This document shows, piece after piece, positions 23,901-37,380 of a stretch of 64,000 nt of DNA. The notes beneath the pieces were generated by a model. That model was not told the DNA's origin. It searched no databases and saw nothing but the letters and a program-made list of their open reading frames with translations. The translations under genes were made by a program, and so were the position numbers. Position 1 is the first letter of the stretch; each line of letters opens with the position of its first letter. Source of the DNA: Paramecium sonneborni (taxonomy: Eukaryota > Ciliophora > Oligohymenophorea > Peniculida > Parameciidae); contig CAJJDN010000029.1 of NCBI GenBank assembly GCA_905182985.1, positions 188,662 to 252,661 of the forward strand, written 5' to 3'.

Positions 23901-26280
23901 GTCCTTTAAAGATTTAAAAATCATATTTTATTAATAATAAGGCTCCTAATTTTGGTGCAATATATTGTTCAAATATCACAAATCAAGATAGGGAAGATTC
24001 AATTTCTAATTCATTTTTTTTGAATAATATGGCTCTTTAAAATATTAATTCATTTGGAATAGAATTTTATTCTATAAGTCTGAGTTCAACTATTGAAAGT
24101 CATCAAATTATTGCAAATTATTCAAAATCATCAAAATTGAAAAATTAGCAGAATCCTGAATTATATGTTCTCTTGATACCTAGTGGATAAGTAATAAAAT
24201 AATATTAAATTTTTGACACAAATACTCTTAGTTATTAGAATAAAGAATTTACGTTAAAATTTAAAATATAAAATTATTTTAAAGAAAACTAAATTATAGA
24301 TTAAAATTTGATAGGATGTAATATAACAAGCAATTTGATAGATAAAGATTTAAATATTTTATAAGAAGACATATCTAAATTCAGTATAGAATTTAATAAA
24401 GAGGAGAGTGAATTAAATTTAGAAAACTAAACATTTGTATTAAATCCTTATTCTGGTAATTTATTATAAATCTAAATAACATGTGATAGTATTGAGAATA
24501 ATTATTTTTATGAATTTCTTGCAAAATCTTATAAATGTTAATTAGGAGAGTTTTTTTATGAGGATTAATGTTTAAAATGTAATGCATCAAGAGGATATTA
24601 TAGTGTAAATCCATTAAATAGTGAATGCATTAAAGCTAATCCAAACTTAATAAAAAATCATACTGAAAATTTATTAAATCTTTATGAAGGATTTTGGAGA
24701 TTAAATATATTAACTTCAATTGGTGAATATTGCTCTAATAATCCATCTAATTGTTTAGGAGGATGGTAAACTGGAGATGTTACTTGTGTGTTAGGTCATA
24801 TAGGAGCATTATGTGAAGCATGTGATGTTTATAATGTTAGAGGTTAAGGTAAATATTCAAAAAGTAGAGATTACAAATGTTCATTATGTGAAGATTATGG
24901 TTTTTTGATTATTGAATTCTTATTTGCTTTTACATGGGCTTTTTTATAAATTGTTTTGGCTGTTAAAAGTACATAATTACAAAATCAAAAGTTTCTTTTA
25001 TCAAAATCTTAAACCAAATTTTATGATATTTTAGTTAGACTTTCTTAAGATTAATCTAGTTCAGTCATTAAATTAATAAGTAATTATTTTCAAATAATTA
25101 TGGTAATCTATACTTTTAAAGTTAAATTTATCTCAAATTTAGATAGTTTATTTTAATTTGTTGGTAATTCAACCTACTCAACTACTTATAATTTTGATTG
25201 TTATATATCTCAGATTTAAGAATTAGACATAATATATCTGAATTTACTATTTATTTTATAAGTTCAATTTTTTTAATACTTGTTATATCTTTTATTGTCG
25301 TTCATTATTAAACTATCAAGACCTAGATTTTTCTCATTAGAAACCATTTATTCATCCTTCTTTTACTTATATCTATCAGGTCAAATCAATCTAATATATT
25401 TGTAAAATTTAATATTATAATTAGGCTAGCACAATTAATAACTCCAAAAACAATTAGTGATATTTAATGGGTCTCAGCAAACCTTTCATATCGTTATTGG
25501 ACAGAAAATCATTAAAAAATAATGTATGCTCTTATTTTGCCTTTATTAATCTTTTTTGGAATATTGATACCTTTATTTTTATTCTTAAAGTTATCTCATA
25601 ATAAATCTAACCTTAGTAATTACAAAATTAAATAAAAATATGGTTATTTATTTAATGAATATTCAAAAGCTCATTTTTATTGGGAATCAGTTAAATTAAT
25701 GTATAGATAGTTATTGATTCTTATCATCGTGTTATTATAAGATTATATTGTTATAAAAGGAGTTATGTTAATTGGATTACTTTTTGCTTATCAAATTATT
25801 TTTGGCCTTAGTAAACCATATAATGTTGGCAAACTCAATAAATTTGAATTATCAGCTATTTAAATATGTATATGGTCTTTTCTTTTATGTATTTTACAAT
25901 ACTAAATATAAGAATTTTCTCAATGGCTTAATAATATTTGTTAACTTTTAATTCTAATGTCACTAATTATTTTAGTTTCAAAATCAATTATCAAATTTGT
26001 ACAAGTATTTAGTTCAAAATATGAATAAATAATTGACTATATTAAGAGTGGATTTGTTAAATGCTTACATTTATAAAAATTTTAAAATTCTAAATTCTTT
26101 GAATTAAGTAGTAAAAGAAAAGCAAGAGTTTAAAAATATTTTAAAATAATAAAATAACATGTAATAAGAAGATCTATGACCAACGTTAATATTTAATAAA
26201 CTTAAAATGTTGAAATAATATTATGTTCTAGTTTATCACCATCCTAAAAACACATAACTCCTGGAAGAAGATTTTTATGA
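17909..26280 (+). CDS. Giant Cys-rich multi-pass surface protein, about 2,770 aa, one frameshift
   Basis: ATG 17909 begins a signal-like sequence (MKISRLILLFKLIYFCCCS). Introns at 19414-19439, 23123-23145 and 25402-25424 are clear. After removing them the length is 2 mod 3, and the frame changes once between about 21825 and 21865 (A-rich run) where no 20-34 nt intron fits. Order of parts: an extracellular sandwich-like region (to ~residue 390), Cys-rich furin/EGF-like repeats (CDNRCPGLACNKQCKCCGG, CTIKNCKFCFQY, CSKCVKSVTNKIFCTQC), a very long Asn/Ile-rich region with beta-helix-like spacing, another Cys cluster (ending DYKCSLCEDYGF), then about seven hydrophobic helices from FLIIEFLFAFTWAFLQIVLA and a basic cytoplasmic tail. 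This matches a large Paramecium/Tetrahymena family of uncharacterised surface receptors; no ligand or function is known. Confidence 0.75.
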
Positions 26281-26768
26281 ATTAAATTAAGAAAAAATTA
26301 AATATTAAAATATAGTTTATATTATTATTATATATAAGTTTTTATCTTAATTTTATATATTTTATTTAATTTTCACAAAATATCTTTTATTAAGAATCAA
26401 AAATAAACTGAAAGTATTTTTAACAGAAATATTTGATTTACTATTCATCACTTTGGCTATTTAAAATTAATTTGAATCGAATTTAAAAACAAAAAGAGTT
26501 TTTCTATAGAAAGTATGAAAAATATTTATGTCTGTCACTGAAACTTAAATTTTACTGCCTTTATTATTTAAACTTTAATTAGTTAATAAAAGTTAATCGG
26601 ATATATTAGAAAAGGAAATAATTTAATCAAATCATTTAATGTAAATCTTGAGATTTAAAATGGAAATATATTTTAAGAAATTGAACCTATATTTATGAAT
26701 TGAAAATTATTAATTATTCATTATTTATTTTTAATTTTATTAAATTGTTAATTTTTGTAAAATTAGTA
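26281..26768. other. AT-rich intergenic region
   Basis: About 490 bases with no convincing frame. Confidence 0.4.
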
Positions 26769-26972
26769 ATGGAATATAATTAAAAAAAGAATAATACTTT
26801 TTTTAAATACATTAAAATTTAATAATCTGTTTATTTTAATTTTATTTCCTTATACATTGTTACAGAATAAAATAATTAAGATGATGAGATTGAAGATATT
26901 TTGAAACTTTATAAGAAGTTAAAAATAATTTTAAAAAGAATTTATGATGATATTTATTGTATTTTTAATTGA
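26769..26972 (+). CDS. Short hypothetical ORF, 67 aa
   Basis: Open from ATG 26769 to TGA 26970-26972, with a Lys/Ile/Asp-rich C-terminal part (NNQDDEIEDILKLYKKLK). Length is within what chance allows in this code and composition, and nothing else supports it. It lies 29 bp upstream of the kinase gene and could equally be its leader region. Confidence 0.2.
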
Positions 26973-27001
26973 ATAACAAATTTATAAATAAATAATAATA
27001 A

Positions 27002-28856
<1,855 letters not shown>

Positions 28857-28876
28857 ATTTACTGTAATTAATTTGT

Positions 28877-29794
28877 TCATTTTATTAAAAATAGAAATTC
28901 ATTTTGATAAATAATCACAATATTGAACATGTAGAAAAAATTCTCTATTTTTTATTTAATTTCTAAGCTTTAGATCTTCATCTTAATAATATTATCAAAT
29001 AGTTAGACTATCTATTAAATCTAATTATTCTTAATTCTATCTATTCTCTATAATATTCTATCATCTTTATTGATTTTAAGAGTAAATTTCGATTAATTAA
29101 ATTCTTTATTCAATGAGCATTTGCAAATAAAATCCAAATTCTAATTATCAAATAGAGAATTGGGTGTCTCATCCTATATTCTAAAGTGAATATGCAAAGT
29201 TTAATTTATTCTTTTGAATAAAATTTTACATCAAATGTTAGTAAAACTCCATCCAATATCATATCAATTATACTTAAAATCTCAAATTAATCTCCTTGAT
29301 CTATCATTTTCCCCAAAACTGTTAAATGTAAAGTATTACTTTCTTGTAATATTTGAAATGAACATATTAAATCATCTTATATATTGATTTCTATTCTTTT
29401 TTGTTCATTGCAATTTTGTATAACTTAATTGAAAGTCTATTTGGTTTATCAAACTTTATTTATTAATAATCTTTCAGAATTTAAATTTACAATTATAAAT
29501 TTTAATGCAAAATTATGAACAAATGGAAATCTATTCATTTACAAAATCATGAAATGTTATTTCTTCATACAATTTTGTTGTTGAATATCTTTTTTTGATG
29601 GTTCTTCACCCTTAATAGCAAAATAATTAGGAAATTACTTTTAAAATTTATATAATACAAATTACTTTAATTTCTGGAATTTTGTTGATGAACTCTTATA
29701 TCATTTATTCATTTAGAGGATATCCAACTGATTATGCCAATAAATTTAATTTATCATTCATTTTATAATTTTATAATTTTCTAATTTTAAACAT
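28877..29794 (-). CDS. Hypothetical protein, about 290 aa, frameshifted
   Basis: Start ATG 29794, stop TGA 28877-28879. A 28-nt intron near 29640-29667 is likely. An in-frame TGA follows INKV and can be removed only by an 18-nt GTTTGA...ATAG intron, shorter than any other here. A further frame change near 29195-29235 has no intron solution. Protein before and after the breaks reads well (NEQMIQEFINKIPEIKQFPN, NTLHLTVLGKMIDQGDQFEI, DETPNSLFDNQNLDFICKC, RILQRIDRIKNNQIQQIVQL), so this was recently one protein. I do not recognise a family. It is either decaying or hit by one sequencing error. Confidence 0.5.
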
Positions 29795-29875
29795 GATTTG
29801 ATTAACTCTTATATTTTAATAAAAAGGAAAAGAAAATGCTTTAAAATTATTAATATTTTATCAAATTATTAAAAA

Positions 29876-30519
29876 TCAACACACACTATCAAAAACAACT
29901 TTATCTGGATCAACTTACTTTGCCAAAGGATTCAATTCATAGATGGTATTTGCAAGTTATTTTGATTAAAAAGTTCTTATTCCTTTCAATCCAACATAAG
30001 ATATTCTAATAGGATCATTTATTGTTGATTTAATATATAAAACAAGGTTATTAACATTTTCAAATTTTGATACCTTGACTGCATTTCCAAATTATCCATC
30101 TAAATTTGGACTTAGAACAAATTACTATTTAAATATGAATAAGTTACTTCTGCACAAGGTGTTTCTATAAGTCCGAAATCTACATTAGAAATATTTGTAT
30201 AAGCTTTCATAAAATTAGCTGCTGATTATTCATTTAGGCTGACTACATTAATTTATCTAATTCTCACAGTCTCATTAAAAGGTATAATAATAATTATTTC
30301 TGAGTCTAAATCAGATTAAACATAATGATTCTTTATATATTATTAAATAAATACTTTTTGTGTCTTGTCTTTTTCTGGTCGAATGATTTATTTAATATTT
30401 TATGCTGTTTCATTCAAGCAATCAACTTTATCTATTTCTATTTATCCATATAAATCATCGGCATCTTCATTAAACATATATTCTGCACATCCACAATTTG
30501 GACCATGTACATGCTACAT
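29876..30519 (-). CDS. PITH-domain protein (PITHD1-like), 206 aa
   Basis: One 23-nt intron (30125-30147) leaves 207 codons from ATG 30519 to TGA 29876-29878. The start MQHVHGPNCGCAEYM matches the His/Cys-rich N-terminus of PITHD1, followed by the PITH domain: DKVDCLNETAQNI, SEIIIIIPFNETVRIRQINV, VDFGLIETPCAEQFVLSPNL and a C-terminal DPIRISYVGLKGIR. Length equals the family norm (~210). PITH domains bind the proteasome (as in thioredoxin-like 1), and PITHD1 is reported in proteasome and transcription contexts; no thioredoxin domain is present here. The frame is clean and intact. Confidence 0.9.
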
Positions 30520-31108
30520 TTTATAAATATTATAAAATTATATATATATATAAAGTACCAAAAATTATAATATTGAGTTAAATTAATTTTGCTTCACTAA
30601 GAATTATTGAATAAAATTATGAGGAATAAAGCTAAAATATATATATATTAATCAGTTATGATTATTTTAAACTTTCTTTTAGTTCTAGAAAAGAAATTAA
30701 GTCTTATTATAGAATTCATTAGAAAATCACACCTCTTTGAAATCAACATCAAATATTAAGAAATAATTCAAATAAGTTTTATTCAAAAGAAAAAGTTGTA
30801 AGAAGTTTAGCAAATGATAATTTATTTAGAATTTGAATATTAAAATTAATAAATTTTAAATAACAAATAAAAATAAAAAATAAGACAGTTTTTAAATTAT
30901 TTTATAATTAAGCTTGATATATTCAATATTAAAGTATACTACATGATTTTAGTGTATATAAATCTAAGTTTGTGTAAATAATAGTTAATAAACACAACAT
31001 TAATGTTATTTGTTATGTGTTTGTAACTGAAAAATATTTGTGCGATATAAAAATAATTTAAGGAAAGAGGATTAGATAAAATTTAATAATAATTGATGTA
31101 TCTATATC
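30520..31108. other. AT-rich intergenic region
   Basis: About 590 bases upstream of the PITH gene with TA-dinucleotide runs (near 30540 and 30640). A long plus-strand frame crosses it but has noise-like composition and is not called. Confidence 0.45.
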
Positions 31109-32041
31109 TCAATTTAAGATCAAACTTAATCCAATTACTATGGTAATAATTTAGAATCCATAACTTATTTTCAAATAATCTGATAAATATTTAAATGCAG
31201 GATTGGAGGTAAATTAAGTGCAAGCTGTGCATTTATTATTATCAAATGACCATTTGTAATTTACCATGGTCTTATTCATGCATGATTACATATCAAGTTA
31301 TTCTAATTCAGAAGCGGTTGTTTCATAACAAGTTGTTCCATTCCAAGTACATGGAATTATTTTAAATCCTGGCAGATCTAATTAAATAGTACAATTATGT
31401 TAATTTATAAAGTCGGAGCAACTCTTTGCTTTACAAGTTTTAGAAGTATCATCATATGTACAAAATTAATTGCAATATTCTTAAACATCTGAATAATCTG
31501 TGCAATTAGTAGAGAAAAAATCATATTATGTGCATTTCGAATTATCATTGAAATAACACATATTTCCATATCCATCTGATTAATCACAGGTAGCTGCTGT
31601 TGAAAATGAAGAGCAATCAAGACTTTAAGGCTCCTTACAAGTATTATCCTCTCTGGTCATTTAACATGAGAATGGAGAACAATCCTCTTCTGTGGCAGAA
31701 GTACAAGAGAAATCTTAGCATTTCTCATCAACCCACATACAGTCAAAACCATAAATTTTTTATCCACAATCCTCTTTATCAAAATCAGCACATGTATAAT
31801 TATGGCTTTCACATTTATCAGTATGCCATTTGCATTTATAATCAGAAGAGTGTCCAGTACATTACTCATCTGTTTTTAAATATTAACAATCCATATCTAC
31901 ACAAGTGGTTCCATTCCAAGAACAGTAATGATACAATTCACATAATGTTTATCCATATTCACTACAGGCACACATCTAAAGAAGACTGAACTAAACACAT
32001 AAGCTCATTGTTATCAAACCAACAATTAAAAAGATTCTCAT
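31109..32041 (-). CDS. Secreted Cys-rich protein, possibly GPI-anchored, 310 aa
   Basis: Uninterrupted frame of 311 codons from ATG 32041. MRIFLIVGLITMSLCVQ is a signal peptide. About thirty Cys follow, spaced as repeated modules of the type C..W.....C (CSWNGTTCVDMDC, CKWHTDKCESHNYTC, DCMWVDEKCQDFSC, CTWNGTTCYE). This is the style of Paramecium surface and immobilisation-type antigens and their small relatives. The C-terminus (GFQIITIVIGLSLILN) is hydrophobic and would suit GPI attachment. The gene at 54627 has the same plan. Function is unknown; a surface coat role is inferred. A plus-strand open frame at 31600-31989 is its antisense shadow. Confidence 0.7.
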
Positions 32042-33704
32042 TTAATTATATTAATAAAATATATTCATTTTTTTATTCGTTTATAAATTATCTATTGTAT
32101 CTTTTTATTAATATCCAATTTAAATATATAGCTATCATTTTTACAAATATAATCCAAGAAACTTTCTTCTAGCTAGTTTTATTTAATATAGCAATATTTC
32201 AATAAGAGACGGTTTCAGTTTCGTAATCATTCATATAAAGAATTTTTAATACAAAAAAAATTAAATTAAATTAAATTTCCTTGTAACACTAAAATTTTTC
32301 TTATTATTTTTTACTCTATTCATTAGTCGTGAATTTATTAAAAGGCCATTATAGTTGATTTCACTAGTATTGAAAATATATATATTTCAATCCTAGAAAT
32401 TTAAATTTTTTACATTACATCTTTTATATCTTCCTTGGACATTTTAATCACACATTATTTTTCAATTAGATCATTGAAAAAAAGACTTATATATAGAATT
32501 TCTAATATATTTGCCAATAATCAAAAACTTGTCAATTTAAAATATTAAAATTTATTTTTTATTAAATTTTATAATTCAAACCATGTTATAAACTTTCTCT
32601 TTGATTATTTAATCTATGCAAAGTAATATGAATTTTTTTCTAATTTATATTGATTATATTCTAAGGGTATCAATAAAGCTTAAATCTCATTAATTATTAA
32701 ACATAAATAATTTAATTAAAAATATCAATAATATTTTTCACAACTGATAATAATGTAAATGTATTTTAAATTATTATAAGGTAAACTTATATTAAAAATA
32801 ATGATATTTTTTTCCTTAAATTTAACAGGGTTTTCTAAAAATTACGTTACTGAATTTTGAATTTAATAACAGTTAAAAACAAAGGATAGCTTATCAGCAT
32901 GAAACAAGATTTTGCATCTAATTCTATTTAATAATTACATAATCTATTTTAAAAAAAGTATTATTTACTAAATTAGAATGAAACCCTTCAAATCCATTTA
33001 TGGTTTATAAAAAATTATTCAATTTAAAAAAAAATCAAGCTTATTAATTTGCCTTAAATTATGAATAATCATTTAAGAAGAAATTTATATTATACTTTGA
33101 GAAAAATCTTCGTAGTAATCTTAATCAGTAATTTATAATAAGACTTGAGAGGCGTTTCTTTAAATGTTAATATGTGTTAATTAAGTATCTTCAAGTAAAT
33201 TATTAACTAAAATTAAAAAAAAATTAAATTTCGGTATATAAATATATTAAAAAGGAACAAATAATTCTATTGATTAAAAAACTTAAGCAAATATTTGAAC
33301 GGGATCTATCTTTCATAAGATTATTGTAAACGATTATTTTGATATTATTTTGATAATGAAAAATAACTTTTGAACTAGCCTTTAAGTTTTTCATATTTGA
33401 AGACCTTAGTTCAATGAAATAATAAAAATTGTTATTATCTGTCTTAAATAAAATTAGAATTGTAATTCTAAATAAGAAATTCGCTTTTGAATGATTTTAT
33501 GTCAGCAGAATATTATTTTTGTTAGAAATGAAAATAAATTGACAAAATATATATTTCTAGTATATAAGTGATATGATGAAGAGAAGATTGAAATCCTGAA
33601 ATGATAAGTATAAATAAAATATATTATGGATTTGAATTGATACCATAATATATATAATTATAATATAAAAATGATATTGAATATTGTATGTATGTTTATT
33701 TGTT
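32042..33704. other. Long AT-rich intergenic region
   Basis: About 1.66 kb. The only notable frame is plus 32899-33273 (124 codons, MKQDFASNSIQQLHNLFQ...), rich in Ile/Asn/Lys/Leu, which may be chance. No RNA gene, repeat or domain recognised. Confidence 0.45.
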
Positions 33705-34924
33705 TCATGGTTAAAATTACTCATAAGTTCTACTACCCCTAGTTTATCCAATCGAAGATGTAGTAGTTGTTCCACCTGTTCTAGTTACTACTCTTGAGGA
33801 TGAAACTACAACTTCCTATAAAAATAAATAAATAAAAAGAGTATACCTTCTTTTATCCTTTCTTAAGTGCCTCTAACTCAGCTTCACACATAGTCAATTA
33901 TTCTTAGCATTCATTATAATCATGATTGACTTTGATGAATTTCTACTTCCAAACTTCAACTTCAGATGATAGATATGTCACTTTTTCTTAGATAACAGTT
34001 TGACCTTAAGATTCTAATTATTCATATCTGAGTCTCCAATCTTCAAGATCTCCTTCTTTGACTTTGATAGTGTAAGTCAATCTTTCTATTTCTGATGATA
34101 ACATAGCTATTTTAGTCTTTTAATATGGTATTTAAATACCTCATAATCTCTTAATTTAATCAGTAATTCATTGTTTTCTTTTCTTAATCTACCATTTTCA
34201 TCTTACAATCTTCTGATTTGATCTTCTAGATCATTAATTTAGCTTTCAAATTTAAGTCTAATATTAAAAAACTCTCTTTCTTTAGAAGCTAAATCTTCAG
34301 ATTGAGAACTTCTCAATTAGATTTCTCCTCTCATGGATTATAATTACATTTGTAATGAATCATTTTCTGATCTTAATTGCCTTAATTGAGCCTCTAAGAG
34401 TTCTACTTTAGAGTTATCTACAACAATTTTATCTTTTTCAACTACTTTTTCAACAATTTAGACTTCTTTTCTTTTTTCTAATTCAGCAATCAGAGATTGG
34501 AGATACTCACACTCTAATCTCCAAGGTGCTTCAATTTCTTCCTTTGAAACTACAATAACATTCATGCATAGTGATTGTGCAGCAACACAATTCTATTAAA
34601 CAGAATAATTGCCTTAATATCCAATTTAAGGAATTGCAGCCATATTTGAAATATAACTTTATCCTCCAACAAAGCCTTGTGTTTAAGTTCTTAAGACTTG
34701 TTAAGATTACATTCTTGGAATCTTTGTAGCACTTCTTTATTCAACTTCAACTGTGGTTGTCTTCAAATAAGAAATGAATTTACTTAGACTTTTGGTGTTT
34801 CTCTGGCAATTACTTATTCTACTCTATCCTAAGTGATACTTCTGACATTTTCTTTAGTCCCTGATGTATATTGTCTTTGAGAAGATGATGATGTTACATA
34901 TTATCTAGTTTAGAAATCACTCAT
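33705..34924 (-). CDS. Coiled-coil cytoskeletal-type protein, 380 aa
   Basis: Introns 34761-34783, 34117-34139 and 33816-33846 leave 381 codons from ATG 34924 to TGA 33705-33707. A Ser/Thr/Gln head (MSDFQTRQYVTSSSS) is followed from about residue 130 by a long coiled coil with charged heptads (VEKVVEKDKIVVDNSKVELL, LRQLRSENDSLQMQLQSMRG, LEDQIRRLQDENGRLRKENN, ERLTYTIKVKEGDLEDWRLR). The tail is Ser/Thr/Arg-rich (SSSRVVTRTGGTTTTSS). The EKVVEKDKIVV stretch resembles the charged repeats of alveolins and other cortical proteins, so membrane-skeleton or basal-body use is plausible but not shown. No motor or enzyme domain is visible. Confidence 0.75.
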
Positions 34925-35107
34925 CTGATAACAAATAAATTTTATTTATCTAGCAATCAAACTTATATTTTAGGTTTTAAGTAATTAGATGATATGAAAA
35001 AGAGTATTAGATGTTGTATATTGAATTTGATTTACAGAAGATGATTGTTTATACTTTGAGAATTGAATATAAAGATTAAAATAATATAAATAAAATATAT
35101 TTAAAAA

Positions 35108-35914
35108 ATGTCTTTGGCTTTGGCAGGAGTGGTACCTCCTTTATATGAGAGGAATCAAGAAGCTACAATTTACATAGGCAATTTAGACCAGAAAGTCACA
35201 GATGATATAGTCTGGGAATTATTCATTTAATGTGGACCTGTAGTTAATGTTCATATTCCAAAAGATAAAATTTCAGGAGAACATTAAGGTTATGGTTTTG
35301 TAGAGTTTAAGAGTGAAGAAGATGCAGATTATGCAATTAAGATAATGCATATGATAAAGTTATATGGGAAACCTATAAAGGTGAACAAAGCATCTCAAGA
35401 TAAAAGGACTCAAGAAGTTGGTGCCAATCTTTTTATAGGAAATTTAGATACTGAAATAGATGAGAAAACACTGTATGAAACATTTTCTGCATTTGGTCAT
35501 ATCTTATCAACGAAAGTATTGAATATTAAATAATAATAGATTATGAGAAATCCTGAGACTGGAGTTTCAAAAGGTTATGGATTTGTAAGTTATGATAATT
35601 TTGAATCTAGTGATGGAGCTTTGACAGCCATGAATGGATAATTTTTAGGAACTAAGATTATTCGTGTTGAATATGCATTTAAAAAGGATGCCAAAGGAGA
35701 GAGACATGGAAGTTAAGCAGAAAGATTGTTAGCTGCTAATAGACCATTGGCATAAAAAGCACTTTTAGGTTTTGTTGGATATATGCCAACAGAATTGAGA
35801 ATTCCTTTGCCTCCTCCACCTTCTATTTAAATTCAACCATTGTAAGAAGGATACAAACCCTTTCCTTAATAAATTCCTGTACCACCTTTACCACCTCCTG
35901 GAATTCCTAAATGA
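35108..35914 (+). CDS. SF3B4: Splicing factor 3B subunit 4 (two RRMs), 260 aa
   Basis: SF3B4/Hsh49 is the U2 snRNP subunit that contacts pre-mRNA near the branch site. One 24-nt intron (35516-35539) leaves 261 codons. RRM1: [12 protein letters not shown] (RNP2) and [14 protein letters not shown] (RNP1). RRM2: [13 protein letters not shown] and [15 protein letters not shown]. Between and after lie family-specific stretches: [33 protein letters not shown], and a Pro-rich C-terminus, shorter than in animals. The sole intron is a multiple of three and has no TGA, so its retention would add eight residues inside RRM2 without a stop. Second SF3 subunit in this window, 24 kb from SF3A1; no linkage meaning is claimed. 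Confidence 0.95.
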
Positions 35915-35953
35915 TTTTAAACATAAATAATATATTAGTCATTCAATTATTAT

Positions 35954-36650
35954 TCAATTATTTATTTTTTGCTTTTCAATAACCTAAGCATACTATTTTG
36001 TTCTTTATTAAGAATCTACTAAATAAAAGTGTAGTTCTTCTATATTTTATTCATATTCAGTTAATGTCCTTGTATTCAGAATTTCAAATTTAGGTTTAGG
36101 AACTGTGGTCATTTCTGTAGATAAAGATTACTTTGTTTATTATCCATTTTACTCCATTTATTATAATAAATCCCCTAAGAAATTTATTCTATTGATTCTT
36201 TCCTCTTTACTTTTGCTATTATTTTATTTTTATTTATTACTTTCCATTCACTATAACATTCTATTTTCGTTATTATGAAGTTGATTAGGCACTTGATGTA
36301 ATCTCAGATGCATGATAATTCTTTAACCGAAAAGAAGGACTTCTCCTAATCTAAGTTGAAAGAAACAATTATTAGTAATTCTAGACACACTCAAATTAAC
36401 TAATACCTGTGCAATTGGTCCAGCCTATTATTAAATCTATCATTCTAAACAAATCTCATCATACTTCTAATTGCTGCAATTCGCCCTAACTAGGTGTTCT
36501 GTTAGGACTTTACTAGGTGGAACATCTTTATTGACTCGAACTATTTTATCTCATTCCTTGAGAACTCTTTGCTCTGCTAGGATCTATCACTCTTTGTCGC
36601 CTTCTAGAATTATTCAAATATGGTGCATATCGAATAGGGCAAATGTTCAT
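35954..36650 (-). CDS. Gln/Ser/Arg-rich hypothetical protein, 205 aa
   Basis: Three introns (36437-36464, 36381-36406, 36216-36240) turn three broken frames into 206 codons from ATG 36650 to TGA 35954-35956. The N-terminal half is basic and Ser/Gln-rich (NNSRRRQRVIDPSRAKSS, IRRSPSFRLKNYHASEIT). The C-terminal half is helical (KEERINRINFLGDLLQQMEQ, LTEYEQNIEELHFYLVDSQQ) and probably a short coiled coil. No known domain. It converges on SF3B4 with 39 bp between stops. The good splice solution, not similarity, is the main support. Confidence 0.65.
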
Positions 36651-37380
36651 TTTTTTAATTTATATATATAATAATATACACTCTTTCTCAATACCCTTTC
36701 TAAATTTTCTATTCTTATCATAAATATCATTTCATATATATTCTACTACACTTACCCATTTTAAATTACTTATCTTATACTATTCAATTTTCATCTTTTG
36801 TTCCTACGAATCTCTCTCATTCTGTAGACAATCCTTGCATTTTCATGTTCTTTAATAAATATTTATATTGTCTACATTTTACTCTAATTAAATTTATTCA
36901 AATTTACTATCATATCACATTCATTTATATTAATTTATATCTTCTCAAAACTTAATTCTAGTTTCTTACTTTTAATTCATCTTTATTATTCTCCATATCT
37001 ATAAATTATCACAAATTAACTTATTCCCTTATTTTAAAAATAATTTACACTTTTTAACTTAGAAACTTTCTGTATTGTTATTTTCAATCATATTCTTTTT
37101 CATTTTTTCAATTCAATTAAAATTACAAAAATCAAAATTAATGTATTTATTATTTTTTTTACTTACTGTTGTCCATTAAACTAAAGAAATCATTTAAGTC
37201 CATAATTAGATCATATAGATATTTTATAAGATTATGATAGAATTTGAATAGACTTGAGTTGTTAAAATGATTATATTTCATATATATTGAGAATATAAAA
37301 ATTTTATAAATTAATTCATAAAATTTATTTAATATTAATTTCAATAATATTCGATAATTAAAAACGAAATCTATTTTTTT
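36651..37380. other. AT-rich intergenic region
   Basis: About 730 bases. Nothing coding is convincing. The 5' exon of the frame-broken gene that follows may lie at its right edge, but no in-frame ATG is visible. Confidence 0.4.

Noticed and set aside
31600..31989. 129-codon plus-strand open frame
   Set aside because: Antisense to the Cys-rich gene at 31109-32041, whose frame is far more protein-like (signal peptide, Cys modules).
32899..33273. 124-codon plus-strand frame in a long intergenic region
   Set aside because: Composition is AT-driven (Ile/Asn/Lys/Leu), no domain, and such lengths arise by chance with one stop codon.
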